Assembly: GCF_013426205.1 (NCBI RefSeq)
Contig: NC_089427.1
Location: forward strand, 2,914,001-2,978,000
DNA: 64,000 bases
From: Metarhizium brunneum
Taxonomy: Eukaryota; Ascomycota; Sordariomycetes; Hypocreales; Clavicipitaceae
Direction of reading: 5' to 3'
Positions 1-10,993 of the stretch are shown here, one piece after another. How positions within the stretch are numbered: the first letter of the stretch is position 1; every line of letters starts with the position of its first letter. Below the pieces are notes generated by a model, which saw only the letters and a list, made by a program, of their open reading frames with translations, was not told the DNA's origin and did not search any database. The translations under genes were made by a program, and so were the position numbers.

Positions 1-1119
1 GGGCCTCCCGGTCCCCACGGCCAGAATCCCAATTCACGTCCTGGCACCTCGGAAGGACGTCGATCGCCCTATCCTCCAGGATCAGGCCCGTCGCGATCAC
101 CTAATCCTCCGCAGCAAGGCTTCCGACCAGACCAAGCTCGATCTCCTCATGGTCCCCCAGGACCGCCTGGGCCTTATGGGCGCGGGCGACCCCCTCCAGG
201 TCAAGGACCCCCAAACGGACCCCCTGGCCAGTATGGTAATTATCGACCTGCACCAGGCGGGCCGCCACCGCCTGGTGGCCCCGGGGGTGGTCGGGGCGGC
301 CCTCCCGGCAATCCCCATCGAAAACCAGTCCCACGACAAACCAACAGCATCACTCCTGATCACATCATTGATCACTATACCTCCGACCCGTATGGCGGCC
401 CTGTACCTGGATATGATTCAAGGCCAGTCCCGCCCTCACACAACCAAGGCCTCGGATTTGACGGTTCAAATGGAAACCGCGACGAAGATCGACCTCGTGC
501 TGGCGTGTTGAAGACTGTAGGGGGTGGAGAGCCTCCGTTGCAGAAGAATTCGGAATTCAATATCCCAGACGTCAATTTTGGCCCTACTGTTAATTATGGT
601 GCGTCGGCGGTGCCGCGAAAACAAGTCCCAGGACCTGTCGAACCTTCAATGCGCAGTCAACCGCCAGGCTACTACTCCCCGGAGCCTAATCCGAATGTTC
701 ACGCGCCTCGGTCAGGTCATGGGAGACAGGAACCCGTGGAACCTGGCCAAAGAACTATGGCCTGGCAGCCCGCGGGTACCTATACTACATCGGGATCAGG
801 AGCAGGAGCAGGAGCAAGAGCGATGACACCAGAACAGTACGTCCAACATCGAGCCGCAGCAAACTCGCCACAGTACGGCGGTAATCTCGGATTTGGAGGA
901 CCTGGGGCTATGGGTGTCAGGAACCCTAGCCCTCAACCTCCATATCCAGGCGCTGGACGCGGAGCCAGTGGCCCGCCTCCACCTCTTCATGGAGGCCCCG
1001 GAGGCAATCCTTCTCGACCTCTCGGCCCTCCGTCATCTGGCTTACCTCCACAGGGACAATACAACCACAATCAGGGTCAAGTCCCTAGTCATGCTCCATA
1101 CCAGGGCCAGGCCTTTTAA
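1..1119 (+). CDS. 3' part of a Pro/Gly-rich low-complexity protein (partial)
   Basis: Frame 1 is open from the first base to a TAA at 1117-1119, giving 372 C-terminal residues; the start lies left of the window. The first 110 residues are dominated by Pro, Gly, Arg and Gln (collagen-like PPG/GPP runs). A more ordinary stretch follows around base 505-640, with a segment reading NIPDVNFGPTVNY, and later MTPEQYVQHRAA near base 823-860. The last 80 residues are again Pro/Gly-rich. No catalytic domain, membrane segment or signal is visible in this part. The composition suggests a disordered tail of a larger protein. I do not recognise the family and assign no function. Confidence that it is coding is high because the frame stays open for over 1.1 kb. 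Confidence 0.8.
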   Translation, partial: GPPGPHGQNPNSRPGTSEGRRSPYPPGSGPSRSPNPPQQGFRPDQARSPHGPPGPPGPYGRGRPPPGQGPPNGPPGQYGNYRPAPGGPPPPGGPGGGRGGPPGNPHRKPVPRQTNSITPDHIIDHYTSDPYGGPVPGYDSRPVPPSHNQGLGFDGSNGNRDEDRPRAGVLKTVGGGEPPLQKNSEFNIPDVNFGPTVNYGASAVPRKQVPGPVEPSMRSQPPGYYSPEPNPNVHAPRSGHGRQEPVEPGQRTMAWQPAGTYTTSGSGAGAGARAMTPEQYVQHRAAANSPQYGGNLGFGGPGAMGVRNPSPQPPYPGAGRGASGPPPPLHGGPGGNPSRPLGPPSSGLPPQGQYNHNQGQVPSHAPYQGQAF

Positions 1120-3170
1120 GCTGGCCAGTATCGCCGAGCTGAAATGAAGAAAGAGATGACCGAATAACGAATGTTGCATGAGCAGGCTGCTGGGCCTTTT
1201 CTTTGTTTGGCAGTGACTGCTTTATCCAGTGTGTTACATAAAATTAATGGGCGACACGAAACGCGCCATTGGATGCATATCACAAGACGGGCGTTTTTCT
1301 TTGTTCACGAATTTGGAGGATTGGGTCGATTTTAGCATTGGCAACAATGCAAACTAGCGCGTTGGGAAAAGGCGTATACCATGTTCCGGCCTGTTTATCG
1401 GGGCTGATACTGTACTCTTTGTTTCTATAGCTTTACTATTCTCTGTCTATTCTTGGTTTGACGTGGAGGACCTTGATTAAAGTTGAAGGATTTGCTAGAC
1501 TGACATGGCGAAATCGGCAGCCTCCGTTTTGTCACCGTTCTTCCATGATTAGGAACAAAAAATAGAAGGGGAAGGGAGAATATGGTGTTGTTGTTAACAG
1601 AGCCCAAATAACCTAACCGGGGGGGTCTGGAGGACCAAAAGCTGGCATTCATTAGGCATCTCTTATCTCATTTTCATAGAACCTACTTGGAATAGACGTT
1701 GACCCGGGAGGACTTTTCCGGATACCAAAAAAATGGAGAAAAATAAGAAAAGGAGGGTGGCACGAGTGTAGGAGTGAATTCTAATGGTTGGCTATGACCA
1801 CATCCTGTTGAAGATGTTGATGTCCATACGTATGTACTGCGTTGGATGATGTGAAAGCAATTAGCTCGGGGTATTGGTCATGACGAAATGCCACCTTGTG
1901 GGCGTATCTTGAGTAGAAAACCCAGAGATGCTCTGTCAGAGCTCTCCGGCCAGATGAACGAATAGTTGACATGCAAAACACCCAACCGATGCAACTTGGG
2001 CACATGGATTGGCCACGACTTGGTGACGGCCAGGCCAGGCTGGGATATGGATGGGTCCATGTCAGGCGAGTCTGGTCGTCTGGTATGTGTGGAGGGGGTC
2101 CGAACCGCCAATCGCCACTGCCTGGTGCTTCCGAGTTGGGGCATGCCGCGGTCACACCCCGGCGAGTACGAGTACTTGAGTATGTATGTTGCTGAGGGCT
2201 CGTCTCGTGCCGCCGCGGGACGGGGAGCGTGACCCGAGTCCGCATGGGGGAGGTTTTGTTAGGGCCTCGAGGAAGGAAGGGTTGACCGAAGGACCAGAAC
2301 GGGCACTTGACCTGTTGGTTGGTTGGCTGTAGTACATTGGATTCTGGGATGATACGGAGTACATACGTAGTTGACTCCATTCGAGGTGGTTTGTGGCCCG
2401 AATTACAGGTTGGAGGAATGTCCTCCAAGGCGTCTTCGTCTGGTCCTCCCTTGGGGTGGCATTGGACTCAAGTCAAGTCATTGTGATGGTGTTTCCATTT
2501 ATACATATGTTTTGTGCCTGGCTGGCCAGGGGCTGGTGACCGGATCGGAGCTTGATGTTTTTTGGACGCTGGTTGCCGCAGATGCGTCTAGTCGCTCCTT
2601 CCACTTCGAGTCCCCCGCTATGGGGTCTGTCGACGGGTGGTTGCCCTGGCGGACCAGGTCGACCCCGCCAAGCCAAAGGCAACAGTCCTAAGGTTGAGAG
2701 CCCAGCTATGGCAGCCTGTCACAAGTCCAACGCGTTGGTAACGTCCGGCATTGATGATCCCTGCTTTTCAACATTTCTCCCCCCATGTAGGCATATCGAC
2801 TGCTACGATTTTCTTCGTTTTGCTTTTCTTCTTTTGTCCCTTTTCGCCTTGCTCCGATCCAGCTGCCTCTTTTTTTTCCTGACGAAAACTAGTGCCTGGC
2901 CATGCAGAGTTCTGTCGTTATTCTCTCTCGCAACGACGACCATACGTATTCCCTACGCCTGTAGTGGCCGATTCCCTCGCCTGTTCGACAACGGGCACTG
3001 TTGCATCTTGCCCTGCGACGTCGACGTCTCACAGAGTTGAGCTTGCGGCTGCCATCTTCACATTGCCTCGCCGCCGGCTGCACAACCCTACACAGCCCGA
3101 TTTCCACGCCTCAAACAAAAAAAAAGTTGACGCTGCTTTTGCCGCCGGGTCCCGAGTAGGGTCGCTTCCA
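1120..3170. other. Intergenic region upstream of the FHA-kinase gene
   Basis: About 2 kb without a supported gene. Open frames here (for example on the minus strand at 1781-2428) lack splice logic and recognisable composition. The last 400 bases before the kinase start are pyrimidine-rich, as is common for fungal core promoters. One TACGGAGTAC motif lies at 2353-2362. Confidence 0.6.
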
Positions 3171-6100
3171 ATGGACGGCGATGAGCCTACACAAGGTATG
3201 GTTGACCCGAGTTAATCGGAGACCTATCCGGGTTCTAGAAGGGAGCATATCTTTGGCTGACAGCTTGACCTCTTCTTCTGTTTTCCAGCGACCCAAAATG
3301 TCCTCGATCCGCGACGCATAGGGAAGCAGAACTCTGGCTTCTCCGACGAAGACGTTTCTGACATCATTTGCGTCCTGTACCCGCACTCCGAGTCGGCACG
3401 AGAAGAAGTCCAGAGACTAGCTAAAGAAGACTCTCCGTATATTATTGGCAAGAACGAGGCGGATGATGTCGAGCCAGACTATGAATTGGAGGATCATGCG
3501 AGCCGGTTCGAGTCGCATCCTGTCAGCCACGGGAACTACGCCATCATCTTGAGGCTTTCGTCTCCCGTCAAGAGCCCCTCTTCTGGATTCGCTTTTGGCA
3601 GAAACAGTGCTAGGTGTGATATTGTTTTTGTCAACGATCCCTTGCGCCGGATTAGCAATGTCCATTTCCGCATCTATGTCAACGAGTATGGAAGTGTCAT
3701 GATTGAGGACCAATCAACCAACGGCACTTTTGTCGATAGACAACTCCTTACGCGTCACCCCAAGGACAAGTCGGCACCGGCAAACAAGTGGGTGCTGGGT
3801 TCTGGGAATCTCATCCGAATTGTGTTGCATAGCGAGACTCTGGATTTGACTTTCCGTGTCAGGATACCTCGTCGTGATGACGATTATGACCGTGCATACC
3901 TCAACAAGGTCAATGAGTATTTTATCCACCATGGCTTGCACCCGGCGAGCGGCGAAATACCGGGTATCAATTCTAATACCAAGACCAACCCTGGGCCCGT
4001 TGACCTCTTCAAAGCGCCTGGAGGGCCGCAGGCAAACAGGGTAGCATTCGAGGCGAGTCCATCTCCTCGCCTGTCTCCTAAGCGAAAGGACTCTCATGGT
4101 GTAATACGCAATGAGTGGAAGGGCTCTGGGAAATACAACCGCATAGGCATGATTGGCAAGGGAGCTTTTGCAGTGGTGTATAAGGTGACATCAAAATATG
4201 ACGGACTGCCCTATGCCGCAAAGGAGCTTGAGAAGCGACGATTTATCAAAAATGGTGTCCTTGATCAAAAAGTTGAGAATGAGATGAAGATTATGCAGCG
4301 CGTGAATCATGTAAGTCTACCGCCTATTTGTGTCTCGTCAGAGAATGAGCTAACAGCAAATTGTTAGCCCAATATTGTGCGTTATATTGAGAATTTTGAT
4401 TGGGAGGATCGCTTATTGATTATTATCATGGAGTACATCCCTCACGGTGATCTGGGCAAGACTATTTCCGACTTGGGCGCATTTACTGTGGAAACGACAC
4501 AAACCATGTCAAAGCAATTGCTCAGTGCCTTGGGCTATTTACACGCCAATAATATTACCCATCGGGATGTTAAGCCAGACAATATTCTCATCCAATCCAT
4601 GGATCCCCTGGTGGTTAAGCTCACCGACTTTGGATTATCTAAAATGGTTGATACGGCAGAAACATTCTTACGCACGTTTTGCGGAACTCTCCTGTATTGT
4701 GCACCCGAAGTGTACACAGAGTATGCCGAGTATGATGACAATGGAGTCCGAAGCCGAGGCAAGAAGATGCGCCGTGTGCCTGGACAGAGATATAACCATG
4801 CGGTGGACATCTGGTCTCTTGGAGGTGTGCTGTTTTACTCACTGACCGGCGCACCACCTTACCCCGTCAAATCTGGCATCAGCTACTCAGAATTACTGCA
4901 CAAGATTATGACAACGAATTTGGACACCTTGCCCCTCCAAAGATTTGCCGTATCTGGGGCCGGCATTGACTTCATTCAGCGAATGCTTCAGAGGCGGCCC
5001 GAGAATCGCTCAACTATAATCGAGCTTGAAAGCCATCCCTGGCTTTGTGGCTTCGGCGCCACTGTACAGGCTTCCCAGTCTTATGATGAGATCACGGATG
5101 ATGAAGAGTATCCGTCACAACTCGAACAACTAGTTGCGTATGATAATGACAGAGTGAGCGACTCAATGAGCGATATTTCAGACAAGGAAAACGGTTACAT
5201 GGATCATGGTGCACAACCACGCTTGTTCGGGGAGGTTGGTGTTTCTGCCATAGGCTCCTCTGGTGTTATTCCTGAAGATTATCTTCATCTGCCCGACCAG
5301 AACAGCATGGGTGCCACAGACATTCTGGACTCTCACGAGGACGAAGCCTACGATTCAGGGGACTCGGACACAATCAAGGCAAAGACTCGGCGTGCGTATC
5401 AACACAACACCACGTCGATATACCCAAACCAGTCCGCAGACCAGCTCCAAAGTCTGGTAGAAAACGTAGCTTCACAGAGTCTTGGAGGCAATGCTTCAGT
5501 CATTCAAGAACCGGGTGCGTCGCAACGGCTGTCCTTTTCCGTGGACCCCAATTCGAGTAAGAGAAAGCCACCATCGTCCGGTACAAGCGAGGAATATGAC
5601 GAGAACACACCTCCCGGGAAGCCTATCATAAAGAGATTGAAATCGGAGGGAAGCCCTGAGGATCCATCCCCCGAAACGCTAGAGGAATATAGACTTTTGG
5701 CCCGAATGCCGCAAGTAACAAGACTTAATTCTGGCAGGCAAATCGACTACCCTGTTAGTAAGATGGTGTGGTGGCAGCAAGACAGGAGGACTTGGCATTT
5801 GCGATATCCCGAAATGACACAGCGCCAACATGATGCTTTCAGACAAGCGGCAAAGGAAGGGGGCGAGGAGTTTGGCCCTGGCAAGACGCCCCTCTGGGAT
5901 CTGGCAATGAAATACTTTGCTCCCGAGCCTAGACCAGAGGGCAGAAACGGCCAATCTGCAATATCTCTACCCGTCGGACTAAGGCGAGAAGATAGTAGGA
6001 TGGTTGACGATACGGTGGAATTCCCGCCAACAGCGGCGCCAATCGAGTCGTCCTCAATACCCGATACCTGCCCTCCCGATACGAAAATCGTTGTGCCAGT

Positions 6101-6869
6101 TCAAGAGAGCCTATTAACGAACAGAGCGCTTGCATTAGTGGACACTGATGCCTCTTCTTGTGTCCAAGGAATCACATTCCCAATCACCGACTCATTAGTG
6201 TCGTTTGGCAGAGGTCCAGATAACACGGAGAGCTTCAAGGAAAAGCAGGAACCCCGAGTGCCAAAGTACGCCTTCAAAATCATGCTGTGGAAAGATGGTT
6301 TCGATCCGTCAAGGCATTCTACAGCAGGAGATCAGCCATGGTGCAAGGAAGCGTCGCAAGAAGATGCCCAATATCACTTTTGGATATCTACAAAGGCCAC
6401 TCTGGGCCTCAAGATCAATGGGTACAACTTGGCATCATCAGACCCCAAGAACCCGAGTGGTCCGTCTCAATACTGGGCCAAGATTTACAACGGCGACTCT
6501 CTCATGATTTGGGGCGGGCAGGATCCTAGGAACCAAACCAGACTTACATTCAGATGTTTCTGGGGAGGATCCTCGACTGCACGCCCCGTAGAGAGACAAC
6601 AGCTGGAGCTGGCCAGTCCCCAAGTCGCCGCGAAGCTAGACGCTGTGTGTCAGCGAACCGAGAAGCGAGTTCGGGACGCTACAGAACGAAAGCGCAAGTC
6701 TGATGAGGCCAGTGCGGATATTGCGGAACGATCGCGGCAAGTAGATCGCGAGCGAGAACGCAGCCGTTTGTTTGAACAGCAGCGACTGGAGGCCGTTGAA
6801 TTTTGGGCCGCGAGACCAGCTCTTTCAAGGAAGAGTTCTCCTGCTAGTACCTCAACGAGGATCTACTAG
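3171..6869 (+). CDS. Rad53/Chk2-type checkpoint Ser/Thr kinase with N- and C-terminal FHA regions
   Basis: Three exons, 3171-3195, 3289-4310 and 4368-6869, give 1182 aa. The introns have GTATGG/CAG and GTAAGT/TAG ends and keep frame. The N-terminal FHA domain shows the GR pair at residues 112-113, the S-x-x-H motif at 131-134 and a following STNGTFV. The kinase domain has the glycine loop (GKGAFAVVYK, from 298), AAKEL, HRDVKPDN (Asp about 416), DFG (about 436), CGTLLYCAPEV and DIWSLG, so it looks active. After a long acidic linker, a second FHA-like region begins with SFGRGP near residue 961, followed by a charged, coiled-coil-like tail. FHA-kinase-FHA order is that of yeast Rad53, a DNA-damage and replication checkpoint kinase in the nucleus. 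The protein is longer than yeast Rad53 (about 820 aa). The paralogue assignment (Rad53 versus other fungal Chk2 types) is uncertain. Confidence 0.88.
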
Positions 6870-7570
6870 GCGGCGAATGCTAACTCGAGTCTCGATAAAA
6901 TACCACGACCTGCGGGACGGTAATAAATGATCCTGGGGAAGGGTTCGCGAGGCTTTTACTTTCATTTTATACTCTATACCATGTTGGAGCTGGGCCATGT
7001 ATGGCGAATCAATATTTTTTCTTTTTCTTTTTCTTTCCGGCAGGGATATATGCGAGGATATGATCATTCAATAGCATCATGAACAAAGACAAATCTGGAT
7101 TATAGAAATCTAAAACTGAATACAGACAATTTAGGGCAAGACCTAGTGGCTTCGTGGTTGAATGGTGTGGGCAAGAATGCTGGGCGTTCAGAGCCCGCCC
7201 AAGATCCCTCACTATTATTGCCTCCAGGCCACTCTTCTGATCCGCGAGTTTGCGGATTACTCGTCGTGCTGTGCATGTTCAAATGCTAAAAGCTACCGTG
7301 ATTATTCGTCGTTTATACATCCGACAGAAGCAACTTGATAACAAACACTACATTCGGCGATTGCCAGCTAGGCGTCCAACAGGTCTGAACTAAAACAACG
7401 TGAGCAAGACTTGCCATTATTGCGTAATTGCGCTCATAGGCTCGGTGACTTCCGAGAACGACACAGTAGGGTCAAGATCGATACGTTCTGCTAAGCAATT
7501 ATTATCCTCTTCGGTTTCGGGCTTCCACAATGAGGAGTCGTCCCTTGGAATGTGAAACTCTACACGACTG
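6870..7570. other. Convergent intergenic region
   Basis: A 0.7-kb stretch between two converging genes. It should hold both 3' untranslated regions. A T-rich run near 7015-7035 is the only notable sequence; no gene is supported. Confidence 0.6.
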
Positions 7571-10508
7571 TCAGATACTATTAACATGGCTCAAGGGCTG
7601 AAGAAACTCACCAAGCAGTTTTGTTGGCTGGACAGGCGACGAAGGCGGCGAAGCTGGCTCCTCAATTATAGGCTCTGGTACACCATCGTGAAAGTGCCAG
7701 TCATAGGGTCTTGGGTTCTGGGTACTCGCCCCCCTGTTGCTCTTCCAGTCCCATGTGCTGCAAAACTCGCTGTTGGTGGCATTGTGGATTGGGCGACTTC
7801 GGGGCTTGTAGTATGGATTATCGGTAGAGCGGGAATAATCTGTGAAGACGGAGCGGGCGTATGCTGTCTCATTGGGGATGTGTGGTTTGAACTTGTTTGT
7901 AGGCTTGCTGGCGTTTGAACCTGAAGAAAAGGACGGGGCGGTTGAATTTCTATGACCTGGCTGGGAGTATTCGCCCGTACCGATTTGCGAGTTGTTTTCT
8001 TCCCACTCGGCCCTCGGCGCCGACCTATTGTTCTCTGTTGCATCTGGACTTCTGGTTCCTGACTGATTAGAGCCTGTCCGGCCAAATTGAAACATACTGA
8101 AGTGAGACTGTTTGGGACTGTAGTCCGGCCCAAACGCCCCTCGAGATGACCGAAATCGGGCCGGTTCAGGCTTTTCAGCAGCAGCAGTGCGAGTTTCAGA
8201 TTTATCATCTTCTCTATTGCTGAATGTTGTAGTATAATGAGAGCATTCAATGTCGGCAAGTGGCGACTTTTGCCGAATCGCCTGGCCAGAACCACAGCCA
8301 CTATCCTTGTTGCTCTTTCCGAAGACGCCCTTTGAGAACCTGGACGGTTCATGGAACGAGCCTTGATGAGGAAGATCTTGTGGATTATACTGCGGACTCT
8401 CCCTTGTCATCTTCAACTTAGGGTGTTGTCCGCTGCTGTCGATACGGAGATCGCATTGTATAGTTCCCTCACCCGACGAATTGGAGGATTGTAAAGCTGC
8501 AGTGCGTTCATAGATGACACCCGGAATCTGCATCGGAGCTAATTTCTGGCCCTCCGTTCCAATCCTTTCCTTTCTGCTCTTCCTGCCACTCCTTTCTCGG
8601 TATTGCTTAGAGAAAGCTTCATCGCCTAGACTTTCAACACGGCTGTGGTTCCTGAGAGACATTCTGTTTTCAGAAGCGGAGTCTGCCTCCTCAACATACG
8701 GGGCATGATACTCCCCTTGAACAACCAAATGATGAGTTTTTCGTCGGTGCTCGCCGTTGATGTGCGGTGCCGGTTCTCTTTGTGCTCGACGCTGGGCCGA
8801 GCCTGATCTACGTCCAGGATAAAAGGGGGACGATTCAGCAGGGCTGACCGGAGCAGATGAACTTTTTGCAATCGATGCATGGCCAAGGCGGAGCTTCGCT
8901 GGGTTTCTTGACTTTGATGTTTTGACACCAAGTTCCTCTGATGGCAAATCTGAATTGCAATGTGGTGAGCCGTGTCTAAATAAGTCAGCAACAGTGGAGG
9001 AAGCAGTATCTGCAACACTGCCATCGTGCTCCGGAGGTCGAATCGACTGTGCTGTCTGCCACGTTGTGAGATTGGTTTTTCTCTAGTGTACATGGGCCAA
9101 GACTTACCAATTCGAGAACTGAAATCTCGTCCAAACCTTCGTTTACCCTTACTTCGGCAGTACATTTTCCGCAGTAGTTTGGTAGAAGGGGGAGCCCAGG
9201 TTTGGGTTTGTGTTTCTTCTGGAAAGCCTTAGATCGAACTTTTCCACAACCAAAGCAAAAGTGATGTTTATCCATTTGTCCTTTCTGAAGCGTTATCTCT
9301 CGACATGATGAGCAAAAATTCAAAACAGGTTTAGGCCATATGTCAATGGGGTGCTTTTCATGAAATTTTCGAGATCGGACACTGCCACAATCGGAACACA
9401 AATGGTGTCTTATTGTACAGGACGGGCTTTTCTCCCTCAGATGGGCAATCGACAAAGTGCGATCTCTGCCACCTTGTGGCACAGAAGGAAATTGAGCCTC
9501 TATTGCGACTTCATCATTGACTGGGGCTGGGGCCACATTCTCTTTATCCACAATAGGTTCTGTAGATTTCATTGCGTCGGCGGGTATTTCTGTTGTATTC
9601 AATGAGCTCTGCTGCACGCCTTTTGTTTTATGTGCCACTACCGAGTCTAAAAGATTATTGAGCTGGCTTTGGGTATTTTGATGGTCTCTGTGAAGATGTG
9701 AGTCTGTGGGTTCTTTCAGAAGCTCTCGTCGAAGACGATCCAACTTTAGTTGAAGCTCTTGAAGCTCTTGTAGCTCTTGGAAATTAGAACCTAGAGAATA
9801 AGACGACGCATCTTGATTCCTTTTCGGGGTTGGAGTTGCGAGGAGGTCTTTTTGCTGGTGGAAAAGATATGGTGGCACATAATGTGGCAGGAAAGTCGGA
9901 AGCTGTTGCTGCGAATATAGAAGCGGTGGCTGCGATGCCTTGTTGGGTGCAGCTCGTTGAGCATTTGAATTGATCCAGCTGGGGGAAGAGGATGATTTCT
10001 GGCTTCCTGGTAACCCATTTGCTGTTGATAAATATGTCGAAGGAGACGTTGAAGTGGAACTAGGTTCTTCGTCTTTGGGTGTCAACGTGGGCGAAGGCTG
10101 TTTGTAATCCCGAGTCGTGATTTTGAGTTTTCGAGAGCCCCTGATCTTCTTGGACAAGGTGCTCCGCTGAGATTTTAAAGACGAACTTCGGCTCTGGGTG
10201 TGCTGTCTCTTTCTCGACGCGGACTTGGGTATCGGCGAGACTAAATGATTTAGCCCTTTATTCCTAGATTTTATGGTGATCCCGTGTATGGACGATTGAT
10301 CGGAGCTATCATAGGACCCAAATTCAACCTGGGCATTATCACCCGTGGCATCGGAGTCCGAGTCGTAGCGAGATGATGGTTTCGGTCTGACCGTTTCGGA
10401 GGCACGCTCGAGATCCCTTCGAGAAGGTATCCCAAATGCCGTTGATAACAGGTCAATTTCTGGTTCGGCCGAAGTCGACGAGTACCATCGCTTCCATCTT
10501 TGACCCAT
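7571..10508 (-). CDS. Conserved-looking protein with two tandem zinc-ribbon-like modules
   Basis: Two exons on the minus strand, 10508-9108 and 9055-7571, give 961 aa. The 52-nt intron starts GTAAGT, has a CTCAC branch-like site and ends GCAG; a nearer TAG would make the intron only 25 nt and a later TTTAG breaks the frame. The N-terminal 230 residues are Ser-rich and basic. A short QEL-repeat coiled coil sits at about 244-265. Two modules then share exact spacing C-x2-C-x24-C-x2-C: Cys371/374/399/402 and Cys418/421/446/449, each with HH-x-C and GxVRSxxF around the first pair. The C-terminal half is disordered-looking, Ser/Arg/Pro-rich. Four cysteines per module suggest bound zinc. I do not recognise the family; a role in protein or nucleic-acid binding is only inference. 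Confidence 0.78.
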
Positions 10509-10993
10509 TATAACAGACCGAAGACAGGCTGTGTGCAGTAGTACCAGTCATATGGCGTTGATGGGTGTAGAGCAAGGGGAAGATGCTGCAAATTATCATG
10601 GCTGCAGAGAGAGCGCGTGGACAAAAGTGTGAAGTTGGTGTGCAGTTGAAAATAGAATGAAGACGCGAATGCAGCAGGCAGTGAACGAATTATGCCGGAC
10701 GGTAAAATTTTCAGTTGCGCCCAAGTGGCAGCTGTCACGGACTGTTGCAGCTGCCTGCATTTACACACCCAGCCGAGTCACTGACCAGTCGACTCCATAC
10801 ATGCCCATTGGTTGCTGGTCATATATCTGCTGCGTCATGGCAAATACGGTGGTTTTGTCTTTTTCTAATTTCTGTTCAATTCATACAGTGATATACATTG
10901 CACGTACCATACATCTCTCCAGGACCTATATGGCCATTCTCTTTTTTATTGTATCCCCTATTCCCAAATCCTCTATATGGCCGTATTAAGCAA
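10509..10993. other. Intergenic region, promoter side of the zinc-ribbon gene
   Basis: About 0.5 kb between the start of the zinc-ribbon gene and the stop of STT3, both on the minus strand. It must contain the promoter of the first and the 3' end of the second. No distinct element is seen. Confidence 0.6.

Noticed and set aside
1781..2428. 215-codon minus-strand frame upstream of the kinase gene
   Set aside because: Irregular composition and overlap with open frames on both strands; more likely promoter DNA.
9083..9107. A 25-nt intron in the zinc-ribbon gene ending at the first in-frame TAG
   Set aside because: Too short for a fungal intron; the GCAG acceptor 27 nt further on gives 52 nt, a branch-like site and the same frame.
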